A stretch of DNA of 33,420 nucleotides from Oscillospiraceae bacterium (GTDB taxonomy: Bacteria; Bacillota; Clostridia; Oscillospirales; Oscillospiraceae), in assembly GCA_022792945.1 (NCBI GenBank), contig JAAWBZ010000076.1:1-33420 (forward strand). The letters run 5' to 3'. Positions 14,358 to 22,097 of this stretch are shown piece after piece. The notes under the pieces were generated by a model. That model did not search any database. It had not been told where the DNA came from and worked only from the letters and a program-made list of their open reading frames with translations. Position numbers and translations under genes: made by a program. Positions within the stretch are counted from its first letter, which is position 1. Each line of letters begins with the position of its first letter.

Positions 14358-15188
14358 GTGAAGTTGAATCAAAGACGCATCAGCATCCCCTCCACCATTC
14401 TCCTGATTTTGCTGATCGTGATGCTGATGTCCCCGTTCTACGTGCTGCTCATCGGCTCGTTCAAGCCGCCGCTGGCGCTGTCGGACATGGACCTGAACCC
14501 CTTCAACGGCAATCTGACGCTGAAGAACTTCGAGACGGTGTTCAAAAAGTCCGAGGTCTTTCTCTGGATGAAGAACAGCCTGGTCATCAGTGTCTCGGTC
14601 TGCGCCATCACCGCGGCGGTGGGCGTCATGGCCGGCTACGCTTTCGCCAAGATCAAGTTCAAGATGCGCGGCGTCTTTTTCGCCGCCGTCATGGCCACCA
14701 TGATGATGCCCAAGCAGATGCTGCTGATCCCCAACTACCTGGTGGCGTACCAGCTGAATTTGGAGGACCGGCTCATCGGCGTGATCCTGACTTCCATCGC
14801 CCCGGCCTTCGGCGTGTTCCTGAGCCGGCAGATGATTTCGAGCCTGCCCAAGGAGCTGTTCGACGCGGCGGAGATCGACGGGTGCGGCGAGCTGCGGAAA
14901 TTCACCCGCATCGTCCTGCCCCTGTCGCTGCCCACCGTGGCCACCATCGCCACCTTCTCGTTCTTCAGCACGTTCAACGACTACCTGTGGCAGCTCATCA
15001 TGATCTCCGACAAGAAGCTCAAGACCCTGCCCGTCGGCGTCGCCATGTTTGCCCAGGCCCAGTCCTCGTCCAACAAGGCCTCGCAGCTGGCCATCGGCCT
15101 GATCTCCACGATCCCGCTGGTCATCGCGTTCCTGCTGCTGCAAAAATTCTACATCCGCGGCGCCACCGACGGCGCGGTGAAAGGCTAG
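14358..15188 (+). CDS. ABC transporter permease, MalG-like
   Basis: The 276-residue membrane protein starts with GTG at 14358, preceded by GAGGAGGGG. It has six predicted membrane segments, the EAA loop LFDAAEIDGCGELRKFTRIV, and the C-terminal FYIRGATDGAVKG common to MalG-type CUT1 permeases. It pairs with the upstream permease. The next gene (YhcH type) begins 12 bases on, which ties transport and catabolism into one transcript. Confidence 0.93.
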   Translation: MKLNQRRISIPSTILLILLIVMLMSPFYVLLIGSFKPPLALSDMDLNPFNGNLTLKNFETVFKKSEVFLWMKNSLVISVSVCAITAAVGVMAGYAFAKIKFKMRGVFFAAVMATMMMPKQMLLIPNYLVAYQLNLEDRLIGVILTSIAPAFGVFLSRQMISSLPKELFDAAEIDGCGELRKFTRIVLPLSLPTVATIATFSFFSTFNDYLWQLIMISDKKLKTLPVGVAMFAQAQSSSNKASQLAIGLISTIPLVIAFLLLQKFYIRGATDGAVKG

Positions 15189-15200
15189 AGAGGTATTCCC

Positions 15201-15659
15201 ATGATCCAAACAACCATTGGCCAGCTGGACCAGTATGTTGCCGCCCATCCCCGGTTTGAGACCGCCTTTGCCGCCGTCCGGCGGCTGGCGGAGGCAGACT
15301 TCCAGGCCGGCGTCACCGAGATCGACGGGCGGGACGTCTACGTCAACGCCATCGCCTACGAGACGCGGCCCCGGGAGGGGTCCCAGTTTGAGGCCCACCG
15401 GGCATACATCGACGTGATGTATTTGAAATCCGGCCGCGAGGCCATCGAGTGGTGCCCTACGGAGCGCCTCACGGAGGTCACCGCGCCCTATGACGCCGCG
15501 GGCGACGCCCTGCTGGCGGCGCTCCAGCCCGGCACAAGGCTGTATATGCAGCCCGGCGATGTCGCCGTATTTTTCCCGGCGGATGCCCACTGCCCGGGCC
15601 TTCAATGGGAGGACAAGCAGAACGTGGAAAAGTACATTGTGAAAGTCCGCGTGAAGTAA
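15201..15659 (+). CDS. YhcH/YjgK/YiaL-family protein (putative sialic acid anomerase)
   Basis: The 152-residue protein belongs to the cupin-like YhcH/DUF386 family: the start MIQTTIGQLDQYVAAHPRFE, then GREAIEWCPTERL and a late GDVAVFFPADAHCPGLQ. It keeps the metal-binding pattern: FEAHRAYIDVMY supplies His and Asp, and the later AHCPG supplies another His. In enterobacteria the homologue NanQ speeds up interconversion of sialic acid anomers after cleavage or uptake. Its place directly before the aldolase gene fits that role. Other members occur with other sugar pathways, so the substrate is inferred from context. Confidence 0.88.
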   Translation: MIQTTIGQLDQYVAAHPRFETAFAAVRRLAEADFQAGVTEIDGRDVYVNAIAYETRPREGSQFEAHRAYIDVMYLKSGREAIEWCPTERLTEVTAPYDAAGDALLAALQPGTRLYMQPGDVAVFFPADAHCPGLQWEDKQNVEKYIVKVRVK

Positions 15660-15683
15660 TATTTTTAAGAGGGTAACACAAAC

Positions 15684-16586
15684 ATGGAAAAAGACAACGT
15701 CAAATTCTCAGGTGTCATGTCGGCGCTGATCTCGGCGGTCGACGAAAACGGCAAAGTCCTGGAGGACTCCATGCGCCGCGTGATGGAATGGCATCTGCGC
15801 GACGGGCTGAGCGGCTTCTACCTCTGCGGCGGCACCGGCGAAGGTCCGGTTTTGCAGGTGGAGACGCGGATGCGCATCGCGGAGCTGGCCAAGGAGGTGG
15901 TGGGCGGCCGCGGGCACCTCATCGCCCATGTGGGCGCCATCGACCTGGTGAGCGCGGTCAAGCTGGCCCGGCACGCCGCCGATGTCGGCATGGACGCCAT
16001 CTCCTCGGTCCCGCCCTTCTTCTACCACTACGGCGAGGCGGAGATCCGGGACTACTACCAGGCCCTGTCCGACGCCTCGGGCCTGCCGATCCTGATGTAC
16101 GCCTCGCCCCTCTCCGGCGTGGAGATCACCTGGGACATGGTGGACCGGATGATGGACATCCCCCACATGATCGGCCTCAAGTGGACCAGCTACGACTACT
16201 TCACCATGCACCGCATCCGCGAGCTGCGCGGCGGCAACATCAACGTCATCAACGGGCCGGACGAGTGCCTGCTGTGCGGGCTGAACATGGGCGCGGACGG
16301 CGGCATCGGCGCCACCTACAATGTCATGCCCAAGCTGTTTGCCGAGATTTACAGCCAGTTCCACGCCGGCAACATCGCCGCCGCCCAGGCCGCGCAGTTC
16401 AAGGCCAACAAGCTCATTGAGGTGCTGCTGAAGTTCGGTGTTGTGGTGGGCATCAAGGACATCCTGTCGGAGCTGGGCTACGACTGCGGCTACCAGGTCT
16501 ATCCCCAGAAGCGCTTCTCCGCTCAGGAGCGGGCCGAGTTCCACAAGGCGCTGAAGGAGATCCACTATTTTGAGTCGTATCTCTGA
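15684..16586 (+). CDS. N-acetylneuraminate lyase-like aldolase (DHDPS/NAL superfamily)
   Basis: The 300-residue TIM-barrel protein carries the substrate carboxylate-binding motif CGGTGEG (48-54), the catalytic Tyr139 (MYASPLSGVEI) and the Schiff-base Lys166 (GLKWTSYDYF). The residues match E. coli NanA Tyr137 and Lys165. The downstream GIGATYNVMPKLF also matches NAL (GIGSTYN type) better than dihydrodipicolinate synthase. NAL splits sialic acid into N-acetylmannosamine and pyruvate. The context of YhcH, NagA-like and NagB-like genes supports an amino sugar acid, but nanE and nanK are absent, so a related keto acid sugar is possible. I withhold the nanA symbol for that reason. Confidence 0.87.
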   Translation: MEKDNVKFSGVMSALISAVDENGKVLEDSMRRVMEWHLRDGLSGFYLCGGTGEGPVLQVETRMRIAELAKEVVGGRGHLIAHVGAIDLVSAVKLARHAADVGMDAISSVPPFFYHYGEAEIRDYYQALSDASGLPILMYASPLSGVEITWDMVDRMMDIPHMIGLKWTSYDYFTMHRIRELRGGNINVINGPDECLLCGLNMGADGGIGATYNVMPKLFAEIYSQFHAGNIAAAQAAQFKANKLIEVLLKFGVVVGIKDILSELGYDCGYQVYPQKRFSAQERAEFHKALKEIHYFESYL

Positions 16587-16621
16587 ATACAATATTTGCC
16601 AAAAAGGAGAGCATTTGACAC

Positions 16622-17410
16622 ATGGATTACAAAAAACTCTTTGACCTCACCGGCAAGGTCTGCGTCGTCACCGGCGGTACCGGGTATCTTGGCAGCGAGA
16701 ATGTGAAGATCCTCAAGGACTTCGGCGCCACGGTGGTGGTGGCGGACATCCGCGCGGCGGAGGAGCGCTGGGCCAACGCGCCGCAGCCGGTGGGCGACCT
16801 GTTTGTGGAATGCGACGTGTCCTCCACCGAGTCCATCAAGGCCTGCTTCAAGAAGGTCGTGGACACCTATGGCAGCCTGGACGTGCTGGTCAACTGCGCC
16901 AACTACGGCGCGGGCTACGGCAAGGAGAGCCAGCTGGAGTTCATGTCCGACGAGGTGTGGAACATCGGCGTGGACGGCGCGGTGGGCGTGGTATTCCGCG
17001 GGACCCGCGAGGCGGTGCCGTATATGAAGGAAAAGGGCGGCTCCATCATCAACTACTGCTCGATGTACGGCGTGGTGGCTCCGGACCTGCGTATCTACGG
17101 CGACAACCCCCAGAAGCAGCCCCCCAACTACGGCGCGGGCAAGGCGGGCGTGGCGCAGTTCACGCGGTACGCCGCAGCGGCCCTGGGCGAGTACGGCATC
17201 CGCGTCAACGCCGTCACCCCCGGCCCCTTCCCCAACCCCCGCAACCAGGACGACGCGGCGTTCAACCAGCAGCTGGCCAGCAAGACCATGCTGGGCCGCT
17301 TCGGCCAGAGCCACGAGATCGCCGGTGCGATCCTCCTGCTGGCCTCCGACGCCTCCACCTTCATGACCGGCTCCAACATCACCGTTGACGGCGGCTGGAC
17401 CGCATGGTAA
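16622..17410 (+). CDS. SDR-family NAD(P)-dependent oxidoreductase
   Basis: The 262-residue Rossmann-fold enzyme has the cofactor motif TGGTGYLG (17-24), VNCANYG near 90-96 where classical SDRs have NNAG, and the catalytic Ser147, Tyr170 and Lys174 (NYGAGKAG). An acidic residue after the second strand (VVADIR) suggests NAD rather than NADP. The C-terminus MTGSNITVDGGW is typical of classical SDRs. It would oxidise or reduce a hydroxyl or keto group of a sugar. Standard sialic acid operons have no SDR of this kind, which hints at a modified substrate. The long stretch between Ser147 and Tyr170 (22 residues; usually 12-13) contains an insertion, DLRIYGDNPQKQPP. Confidence 0.9.
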   Translation: MDYKKLFDLTGKVCVVTGGTGYLGSENVKILKDFGATVVVADIRAAEERWANAPQPVGDLFVECDVSSTESIKACFKKVVDTYGSLDVLVNCANYGAGYGKESQLEFMSDEVWNIGVDGAVGVVFRGTREAVPYMKEKGGSIINYCSMYGVVAPDLRIYGDNPQKQPPNYGAGKAGVAQFTRYAAAALGEYGIRVNAVTPGPFPNPRNQDDAAFNQQLASKTMLGRFGQSHEIAGAILLLASDASTFMTGSNITVDGGWTAW

Positions 17411-17454
17411 ACTGAGAAAACCCCTTCACTTTTCACAAAGGAGAGAACATTTCA

Positions 17455-18432
17455 ATGGGACTGTACGACGAATTCAGATTCAAGCCCGCACACTGGCTGC
17501 CCCACGCCAACCTGCCCCTGGAGGAGCTGGAGCGCGTGCGCAACATCAAGCGTGAGGACATGGAATACACCAATGAGAACGGCTTCTCCGTCCGCGTGGT
17601 GCTGGACCCCACCCTCTGCATGGTCATGGACGTGTTCCACCGCATCTACCTCAGCGACGTCATGGACAAGCACCTGACGATGATTTTCCCCAACCAGTGG
17701 CCTGCCGCCTACTCCGCTATCGCGGAGATGATCAACCGCTACAATGTCTCCTGCCGCAACGTGGACGCCTTCGCCATGGACGAGTGGGCCGACGAGGACG
17801 GCAATGTGGCCCCCCTGACCTACGGCGCGGGTCTGGGCTACTCCTTCCGCAACCACTTCTACGGCCAGATCCGCGAGGATCTGCGGCCCAGCGAGGACCA
17901 CTGGCACGTCTTTACCAACGAGAACAAGGGCGACAACGTCTACTCCTCCCTCATTGAGGAGTGCGGCGACGGCGGCGCGGACGTGGTCTACTCCGCCACT
18001 GGCTGGCCGGGCCACACGGCGTTCATTGATCCGGGCGCGCCGGAGTTCGCGGCGGACTCCCTGGAGGAGTTCTGCAAGCTCGGCTCCCGCATCACCACCG
18101 AGACCCCGCTGACCATCTGCGAGAACTCCCTCTTCGCCCCCATGGGCGACTCCGGCGACGTCTGGGCCGTGCCGCCCAGGGCCGCCACCATCGGCCCCCG
18201 GGATATCTGCAACGCCCGTGAGCGCTTTGAGCTGCACAGCTTCTGCGGCCCGGACGGCAGCTCCTGGCAGCGGATGATCTCCCGGATCGAGCTGTATGGG
18301 CCCATCTCCATGGAGTGCCCGGCGTCCATCATGCGCCTGGGCAAGGGTACGTGCTTTGTCAGCGAGGGTCTGGCCAAGCCCTTCGGCTCCTGGCCCTGCG
18401 GCCTGGCTCTGGGCGATCTGGGCAACGTGTAA
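17455..18432 (+). CDS. Divergent NagB-like (glucosamine-6-phosphate isomerase/deaminase fold) protein
   Basis: The 325-residue protein is much longer than true NagB (241 residues at 4823-5548) but keeps its outline: AFAMDEW (106-111) in the place of NLDEY, GWPGHTAFIDP (183-193) in the place of GHDGHIGFNEP, and ECPASIM (287-293) in the place of NPASIL. Of the catalytic residues, the His is kept (187), but the Asp next to it is replaced by Pro185 and the Glu by Asp192. The phosphate loop ATGSSP has become PNQWPAAY. It may therefore act on a different, perhaps unphosphorylated, substrate, or as an isomerase. Its stop overlaps the deacetylase start by one base (TAATG). Cytoplasmic; the reaction is unknown. 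Confidence 0.8.
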   Translation: MGLYDEFRFKPAHWLPHANLPLEELERVRNIKREDMEYTNENGFSVRVVLDPTLCMVMDVFHRIYLSDVMDKHLTMIFPNQWPAAYSAIAEMINRYNVSCRNVDAFAMDEWADEDGNVAPLTYGAGLGYSFRNHFYGQIREDLRPSEDHWHVFTNENKGDNVYSSLIEECGDGGADVVYSATGWPGHTAFIDPGAPEFAADSLEEFCKLGSRITTETPLTICENSLFAPMGDSGDVWAVPPRAATIGPRDICNARERFELHSFCGPDGSSWQRMISRIELYGPISMECPASIMRLGKGTCFVSEGLAKPFGSWPCGLALGDLGNV

Positions 18433-19634
18433 TGCGCGCCATCGTCAACACCAAGCTGATCCTGGAGGACGGCATCGTCTGGGACGGCGCCGTGACCTTC
18501 GACCAGGGCCGCATCGTGGCCGCGGGGGAGCGGGACGAGGTGGCGATCCCGGCGGACGCCGGGATCATCGACGCCGGCGGCCTCTATACCGCGCCGGGGT
18601 TCGTGGACATCCACGTCCATGGCTCGGAGCACCACTCCTTCCGGCGGGACCCGCCGCTCCGGGTGGCGGAGGAGTTCCTCTGCCATGGGCAGACGACGCT
18701 GCTGCCGACGTTTTTCAGCGACCTCCTGCCGGAGCAGATGATCGAGCGGGTTCAGGCCTGCCGGGAGGCGGCAGGGCAGGGGGTCGGCCGGGTGCTGGAC
18801 GGCATCTACATGGAGGGGCCGTACATGGCCGGCTTCAGCGGCAACCAGAATTCCATCCAGCAGATGTGGATGGACGACATCCGCCGGGAGGACTACGTCC
18901 CCCTGGTGGACGCCATCGGGGACATGGTGCGGGTGTGGGCCATCGACCCGGCGCGGCCGGGGATCGGGGACTTCATGGCCTGCGCTAAGGAGAAAAACCC
19001 GCAGGTGCTCTTCGCCCTGGGCCACTCCCGGGCCACCGCCGCCCAGTGCCGCGCCCTGCGGGACTATGGTCTCCGGGTGCAGACCCACCACGGCGACTCC
19101 GGCAAGGCCCCGGGCCATGCCCAGGGCACCGTGGGCGCCGGCTGCGACGAGTACACCCTCTATGACCCGGACATGTACGCGGAGCTGATCTGCGACGAGA
19201 AGGGCGTCCATGTGGACCCGGACCTCATCAAGCTGGTGATCCGGACCAAGGGCGTGGAGCGGGTGGTGCTGATCACCGACAGCGAGGTGGCCTACACCGA
19301 CCCCGCCACCGGCAAGCCCTACACCAATAACCCCGCCGACGGCGTCGCCTACGGCCCGGACCTGAACTACGACTATGAGGGCCACGTCTCCGGCAGCCAC
19401 CTGACCCTGGACAGGGCTTGCCGGAACGTGATGAAGCACACCGGCTACGGCCTGTGCCACGCGGTCCGCTTCGCCTCGCTGAATCCGGCCCGCCTGCTGG
19501 GGCTGGACCGGGAGATCGGCAGCATCGCCGCCGGGAAGCGCGCCAACCTCATCCTGATGGACGACACGGTGCGGGTGCGCCGGGTGTTTCTGGACGGAGA
19601 GCTGGTGTGCGAGGATGGAAAACTGGCGCTCTGA
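18432..19634 (+). CDS. NagA-like amidohydrolase, copy 1
   Basis: The 400-residue enzyme resembles N-acetylglucosamine-6-phosphate deacetylase. It has VDIHVHGSEHHSF (His61 and His63), the metal-binding Glu128 in MEGPYMAG, FALGHSRAT (His198), QTHHGDSGKAPGHAQG (His219/220) and the catalytic Asp283 in LITDS, and ends with the usual small beta domain (LDREIGSIAAGKRANLILMD). The usual THLFNAM is replaced by THHGDSGKAPGH, and there is a GAGCDEYTL stretch, so the acyl or sugar group may differ. The ATG at 18432 overlaps the NagB-like stop. It is the first of two adjacent paralogues. The activity, removal of an acetyl group, is inferred from family. Confidence 0.88.
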   Translation: MRAIVNTKLILEDGIVWDGAVTFDQGRIVAAGERDEVAIPADAGIIDAGGLYTAPGFVDIHVHGSEHHSFRRDPPLRVAEEFLCHGQTTLLPTFFSDLLPEQMIERVQACREAAGQGVGRVLDGIYMEGPYMAGFSGNQNSIQQMWMDDIRREDYVPLVDAIGDMVRVWAIDPARPGIGDFMACAKEKNPQVLFALGHSRATAAQCRALRDYGLRVQTHHGDSGKAPGHAQGTVGAGCDEYTLYDPDMYAELICDEKGVHVDPDLIKLVIRTKGVERVVLITDSEVAYTDPATGKPYTNNPADGVAYGPDLNYDYEGHVSGSHLTLDRACRNVMKHTGYGLCHAVRFASLNPARLLGLDREIGSIAAGKRANLILMDDTVRVRRVFLDGELVCEDGKLAL

Positions 19635-19661
19635 CCGCGATTTTGACAGATTCCACAAAAA

Positions 19662-19693
19662 GCCCTGCCGGACGTGCGCCCGGCAGGGCGTTC
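19662..19693 (+). terminator. Hairpin between the two NagA-like genes
   Basis: GCCCTGCCGG pairs with CCGGCAGGGC around a short loop and is followed by GTTCT. It is preceded by AAAAA. It lies 27 bases after the first deacetylase stop and 17 before the GGGAGG of the second, so it probably attenuates rather than blocks. Confidence 0.6.
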
Positions 19694-19710
19694 TGGGAGG
19701 TAGAACCGCT

Positions 19711-20913
19711 TTGCAAGCAATTGTCAACACCAAGCTGATCCTGGAGGACGGCATCATCTGGGACGGCGCGCTGACCTTCGACCAGGGCCGCATCGTGGCC
19801 GCGGGCCGGCGGGGCGAGGTGGACATCCCCGCCGGAACCGAGGAGACCGACGCCGGTGGGCTCTACACAGCCCCCGGCCTCATCGACATCCACAACCATG
19901 GCTCCGAGACCCATATGTTCCACGAGGACCCCCTGGCCTGCGCCCGGCACTTCCTCCGCTGCGGCGAGACCACCATCCTGCCCACCTTTTACTGCAACCT
20001 GACCGCGGAGCAGATTCTCGACGGTGCGGAGAAGATGCGCGCTGTCTCCGGCCGGGGCGCGGGGCAGGTGATCGGCGGGTTTTATATGGAGGGGCCGTAC
20101 ATGAACGGTCTGGGCAGCAATCAGAACAGCATCCTCTGGACCGGCGGCATCGTGGAGGCGGAATACGCCCCTCTGGTGGACCAGCTGGGCGCCGAGGCAC
20201 GCGTCTGGGCCATTGATCCCAACCGGAAGGGGATCGAGGGCTTTTTGTCCTACGTCCGGGCGCGGAATCCCCAGGCCATTTTCGCCCTGGGCCACTCCGA
20301 CGCCGCCGCCGCCCGCTGCCGGGAGATCGAGGACTACGGCATCCGCCTCCAGACCCACCACGGCGACTCCGGCAAGGCTCCGGGCCACGCCCAGGGGACC
20401 ATCGGCTCCGGCTGCGACGAGTATACCCTCTACCATCCGGACATGTACGCCGAGATGATCTGCGACGAGATGGGCGTCCACCTGGACGCGGACATGATCC
20501 GCATGGTGGTCCGCACCAAGGGCGTGGAGAAGCTGATCCTCATCACCGACTCCATGAGGTCCGGCGTGGACCCGGCCACCGGCAGGCCGTATCTCAACAA
20601 CCCCGCCGACGGCATCGTCTACGGCCCGGACCTGAACTACGACTACGAGGGGCACCTGGCCGGCAGCCACCTGACGCTGGACCGGGCCTGCCGCAACTTC
20701 ATGGCCCACAGCGGCTACGGCCTCTGCCACGCCATCCGCTGCGCCACGCTGAACCCGGCGCGGCTCCTGGGGCTGGACCGGGAGATTGGCTCGCTGCGGC
20801 CCGGCCGTCTGGCCAACCTCATTCTGCTGGACGATATGGTCCACATCCACAAGGTGTTCCTCAAGGGCGAGCTGGCCTGCGTGGACGGCGTGCTGACCGC
20901 CGCGATGGAATAG
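19711..20913 (+). CDS. NagA-like amidohydrolase, copy 2
   Basis: This paralogue is also 400 residues long. It starts with TTG at 19711, shown by GGGAGG ten bases upstream and by an N-terminus (AIVNTKLILEDGI) nearly identical to that of copy 1. Metal and catalytic residues are retained: DIHNHGSETHMF, MEGPYMNG, FALGHSDAA, THHGDSGKAPGHAQG, LITDS. Differences cluster around the HxH strand (HNHG against HVHG) and after LITDS (MRSGVD against EVAYTD), places that shape the substrate pocket. It arose by tandem duplication; the two may form a heterodimer or act on different acylated sugars. The aldo/keto reductase gene follows after 14 bases. Confidence 0.87.
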   Translation: MQAIVNTKLILEDGIIWDGALTFDQGRIVAAGRRGEVDIPAGTEETDAGGLYTAPGLIDIHNHGSETHMFHEDPLACARHFLRCGETTILPTFYCNLTAEQILDGAEKMRAVSGRGAGQVIGGFYMEGPYMNGLGSNQNSILWTGGIVEAEYAPLVDQLGAEARVWAIDPNRKGIEGFLSYVRARNPQAIFALGHSDAAAARCREIEDYGIRLQTHHGDSGKAPGHAQGTIGSGCDEYTLYHPDMYAEMICDEMGVHLDADMIRMVVRTKGVEKLILITDSMRSGVDPATGRPYLNNPADGIVYGPDLNYDYEGHLAGSHLTLDRACRNFMAHSGYGLCHAIRCATLNPARLLGLDREIGSLRPGRLANLILLDDMVHIHKVFLKGELACVDGVLTAAME

Positions 20914-20927
20914 GAGAGTTTACGAAC

Positions 20928-21875
20928 ATGAAGTATAAAGAACAACAGGGGATGCGCGTTTCCGTGTTCTCCCTGGGCACGGTACAGCTGGGCATGAACT
21001 ACGGCATCGCCAACACCTCTGGCAAGCCCAGCCATGAGCAGGCCTTCGCCATGCTGGACCGGGCCGCAGAGCTGGGGGTCAACCACCTGGACACCTCCAA
21101 CGACTACGGCGACTCCGAGCAGACCATCGGCCAGTGGCTCCGGACCCGCGAGGAAAAGCCCCAGATCACCACCAAGGTCGGCCACTTCGCCATGGAGAGC
21201 GAGGCGGGGCTGGAGCAGGAGATCCGGGGCCAGGTGGAGGGCTGCCTCCGCCGGCTGAGCCTCCCGGCCATTCCGGTGCTGATGCTCCACGACTTCGAGG
21301 AGTATGCCCGGCACCCGGACTGGATGCGGCGCATCTTCCGGAAGCTCAAGGACGAGAAGCTCATCGTGCGCAGCGGCATTTCCGCCTACTCCCGCCATGA
21401 CTACGGCGTCATCGCCCAGTCAGGCTTTGACTGCGTGCAGATCCCGCTGAACATCTTCGACTGGAACCGCATCTCCGACGGCAGCCTGGACAAGCTGGCC
21501 CAGGCGGGGATGGCGGTGTTTGTCCGCAGCGCGTTTTTGCAGGGGCTGGTATTCCGCGACCCGGCCAGGCTGGAGCCGGAGATGGAATTCTGCCGCCCGA
21601 CGCTGGAGAAGTTCCGCGCTCTGTGCGAGAAATACGGCCTCCGGCCCGAGGAGCTGGCGGTGTCGTTCCTGCTGAGCCTGCCGCAGATCACCGGCCTGGT
21701 GCTGGGCTGCGAGACCATTGCCCAGGTGGAGGCCAATGCGGCGCTGATGGACCGGACCGTGGAGCTGTCCCAGGCCCAGATGCAGGAGATCGAGGCGGCC
21801 TTCCGCGACACCGACCCCAAGGTCCTCAACCCCGCCCGCTGGCACAACGCCGGCGTCTACGAGACGGCCAAATAG
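20928..21875 (+). CDS. Aldo/keto reductase
   Basis: The 315-residue barrel enzyme has the full catalytic tetrad: Asp55 (HLDTSNDYG), Tyr60, Lys83 (ITTKVG) and His121 (MLHDF). The cofactor end is LVLGCETIAQVEANAALM, near the C-terminus. It reduces or oxidises a carbonyl or hydroxyl with NAD(P)H. Many sugar loci of gut Clostridia carry such an enzyme. It is the last gene before a terminator and the second redox enzyme of this locus, with the SDR, consistent with an oxidised or anhydro sugar substrate. Its exact substrate is not known. Confidence 0.92.
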   Translation: MKYKEQQGMRVSVFSLGTVQLGMNYGIANTSGKPSHEQAFAMLDRAAELGVNHLDTSNDYGDSEQTIGQWLRTREEKPQITTKVGHFAMESEAGLEQEIRGQVEGCLRRLSLPAIPVLMLHDFEEYARHPDWMRRIFRKLKDEKLIVRSGISAYSRHDYGVIAQSGFDCVQIPLNIFDWNRISDGSLDKLAQAGMAVFVRSAFLQGLVFRDPARLEPEMEFCRPTLEKFRALCEKYGLRPEELAVSFLLSLPQITGLVLGCETIAQVEANAALMDRTVELSQAQMQEIEAAFRDTDPKVLNPARWHNAGVYETAK

Positions 21876-21890
21876 GCGGGATGGTTTCCC

Positions 21891-21929
21891 AAAAAATGGC
21901 GGAGCGCACAAAGCGTTCCGTCATTTTTT
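21891..21929 (+). terminator. Rho-independent terminator ending the first operon
   Basis: AAAAAATGGCGGAGCGC pairs, with two mismatches, to GCGTTCCGTCATTTTTT around a 5-base loop and ends in TTTTTT. It lies 16 bases after the aldo/keto reductase stop and is symmetrical enough to work from both strands. Confidence 0.85.
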
Positions 21930-22013
21930 GTGCAAAAGTGCCCACGTGGGCAAGTTGCAAAGCCCCAGGGGCGGAATTTGCCGCGCTGCATCGATAAAAA
22001 TCGCCAAAACCCA

Positions 22014-22042
22014 TTGACAAACGGCGAAAATCGTGGTTAAAT
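22014..22042 (+). promoter_or_regulatory. Promoter of the ceramidase-ABC operon
   Basis: TTGACA (22014-22019), a 17-base spacer and TTAAAT (22037-22042). Short dyads nearby (CGAT-AAAA-ATCG just upstream at about 21990, and TGTTCGTTAAACA just downstream at about 22044) are possible operator sites. Confidence 0.75.
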
Positions 22043-22097
22043 ATGTTCGTTAAACAAATAAAATAATCCGGCCGGAGGCGGGCCGGGGAGGTAGGGT

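Noticed and set aside
19643-19648. TTGACA between the two NagA-like genes
   Set aside because: At the proper 17-base distance lies the hairpin (TGCCGG), not a -10 box. The second gene is more likely transcribed with the first.
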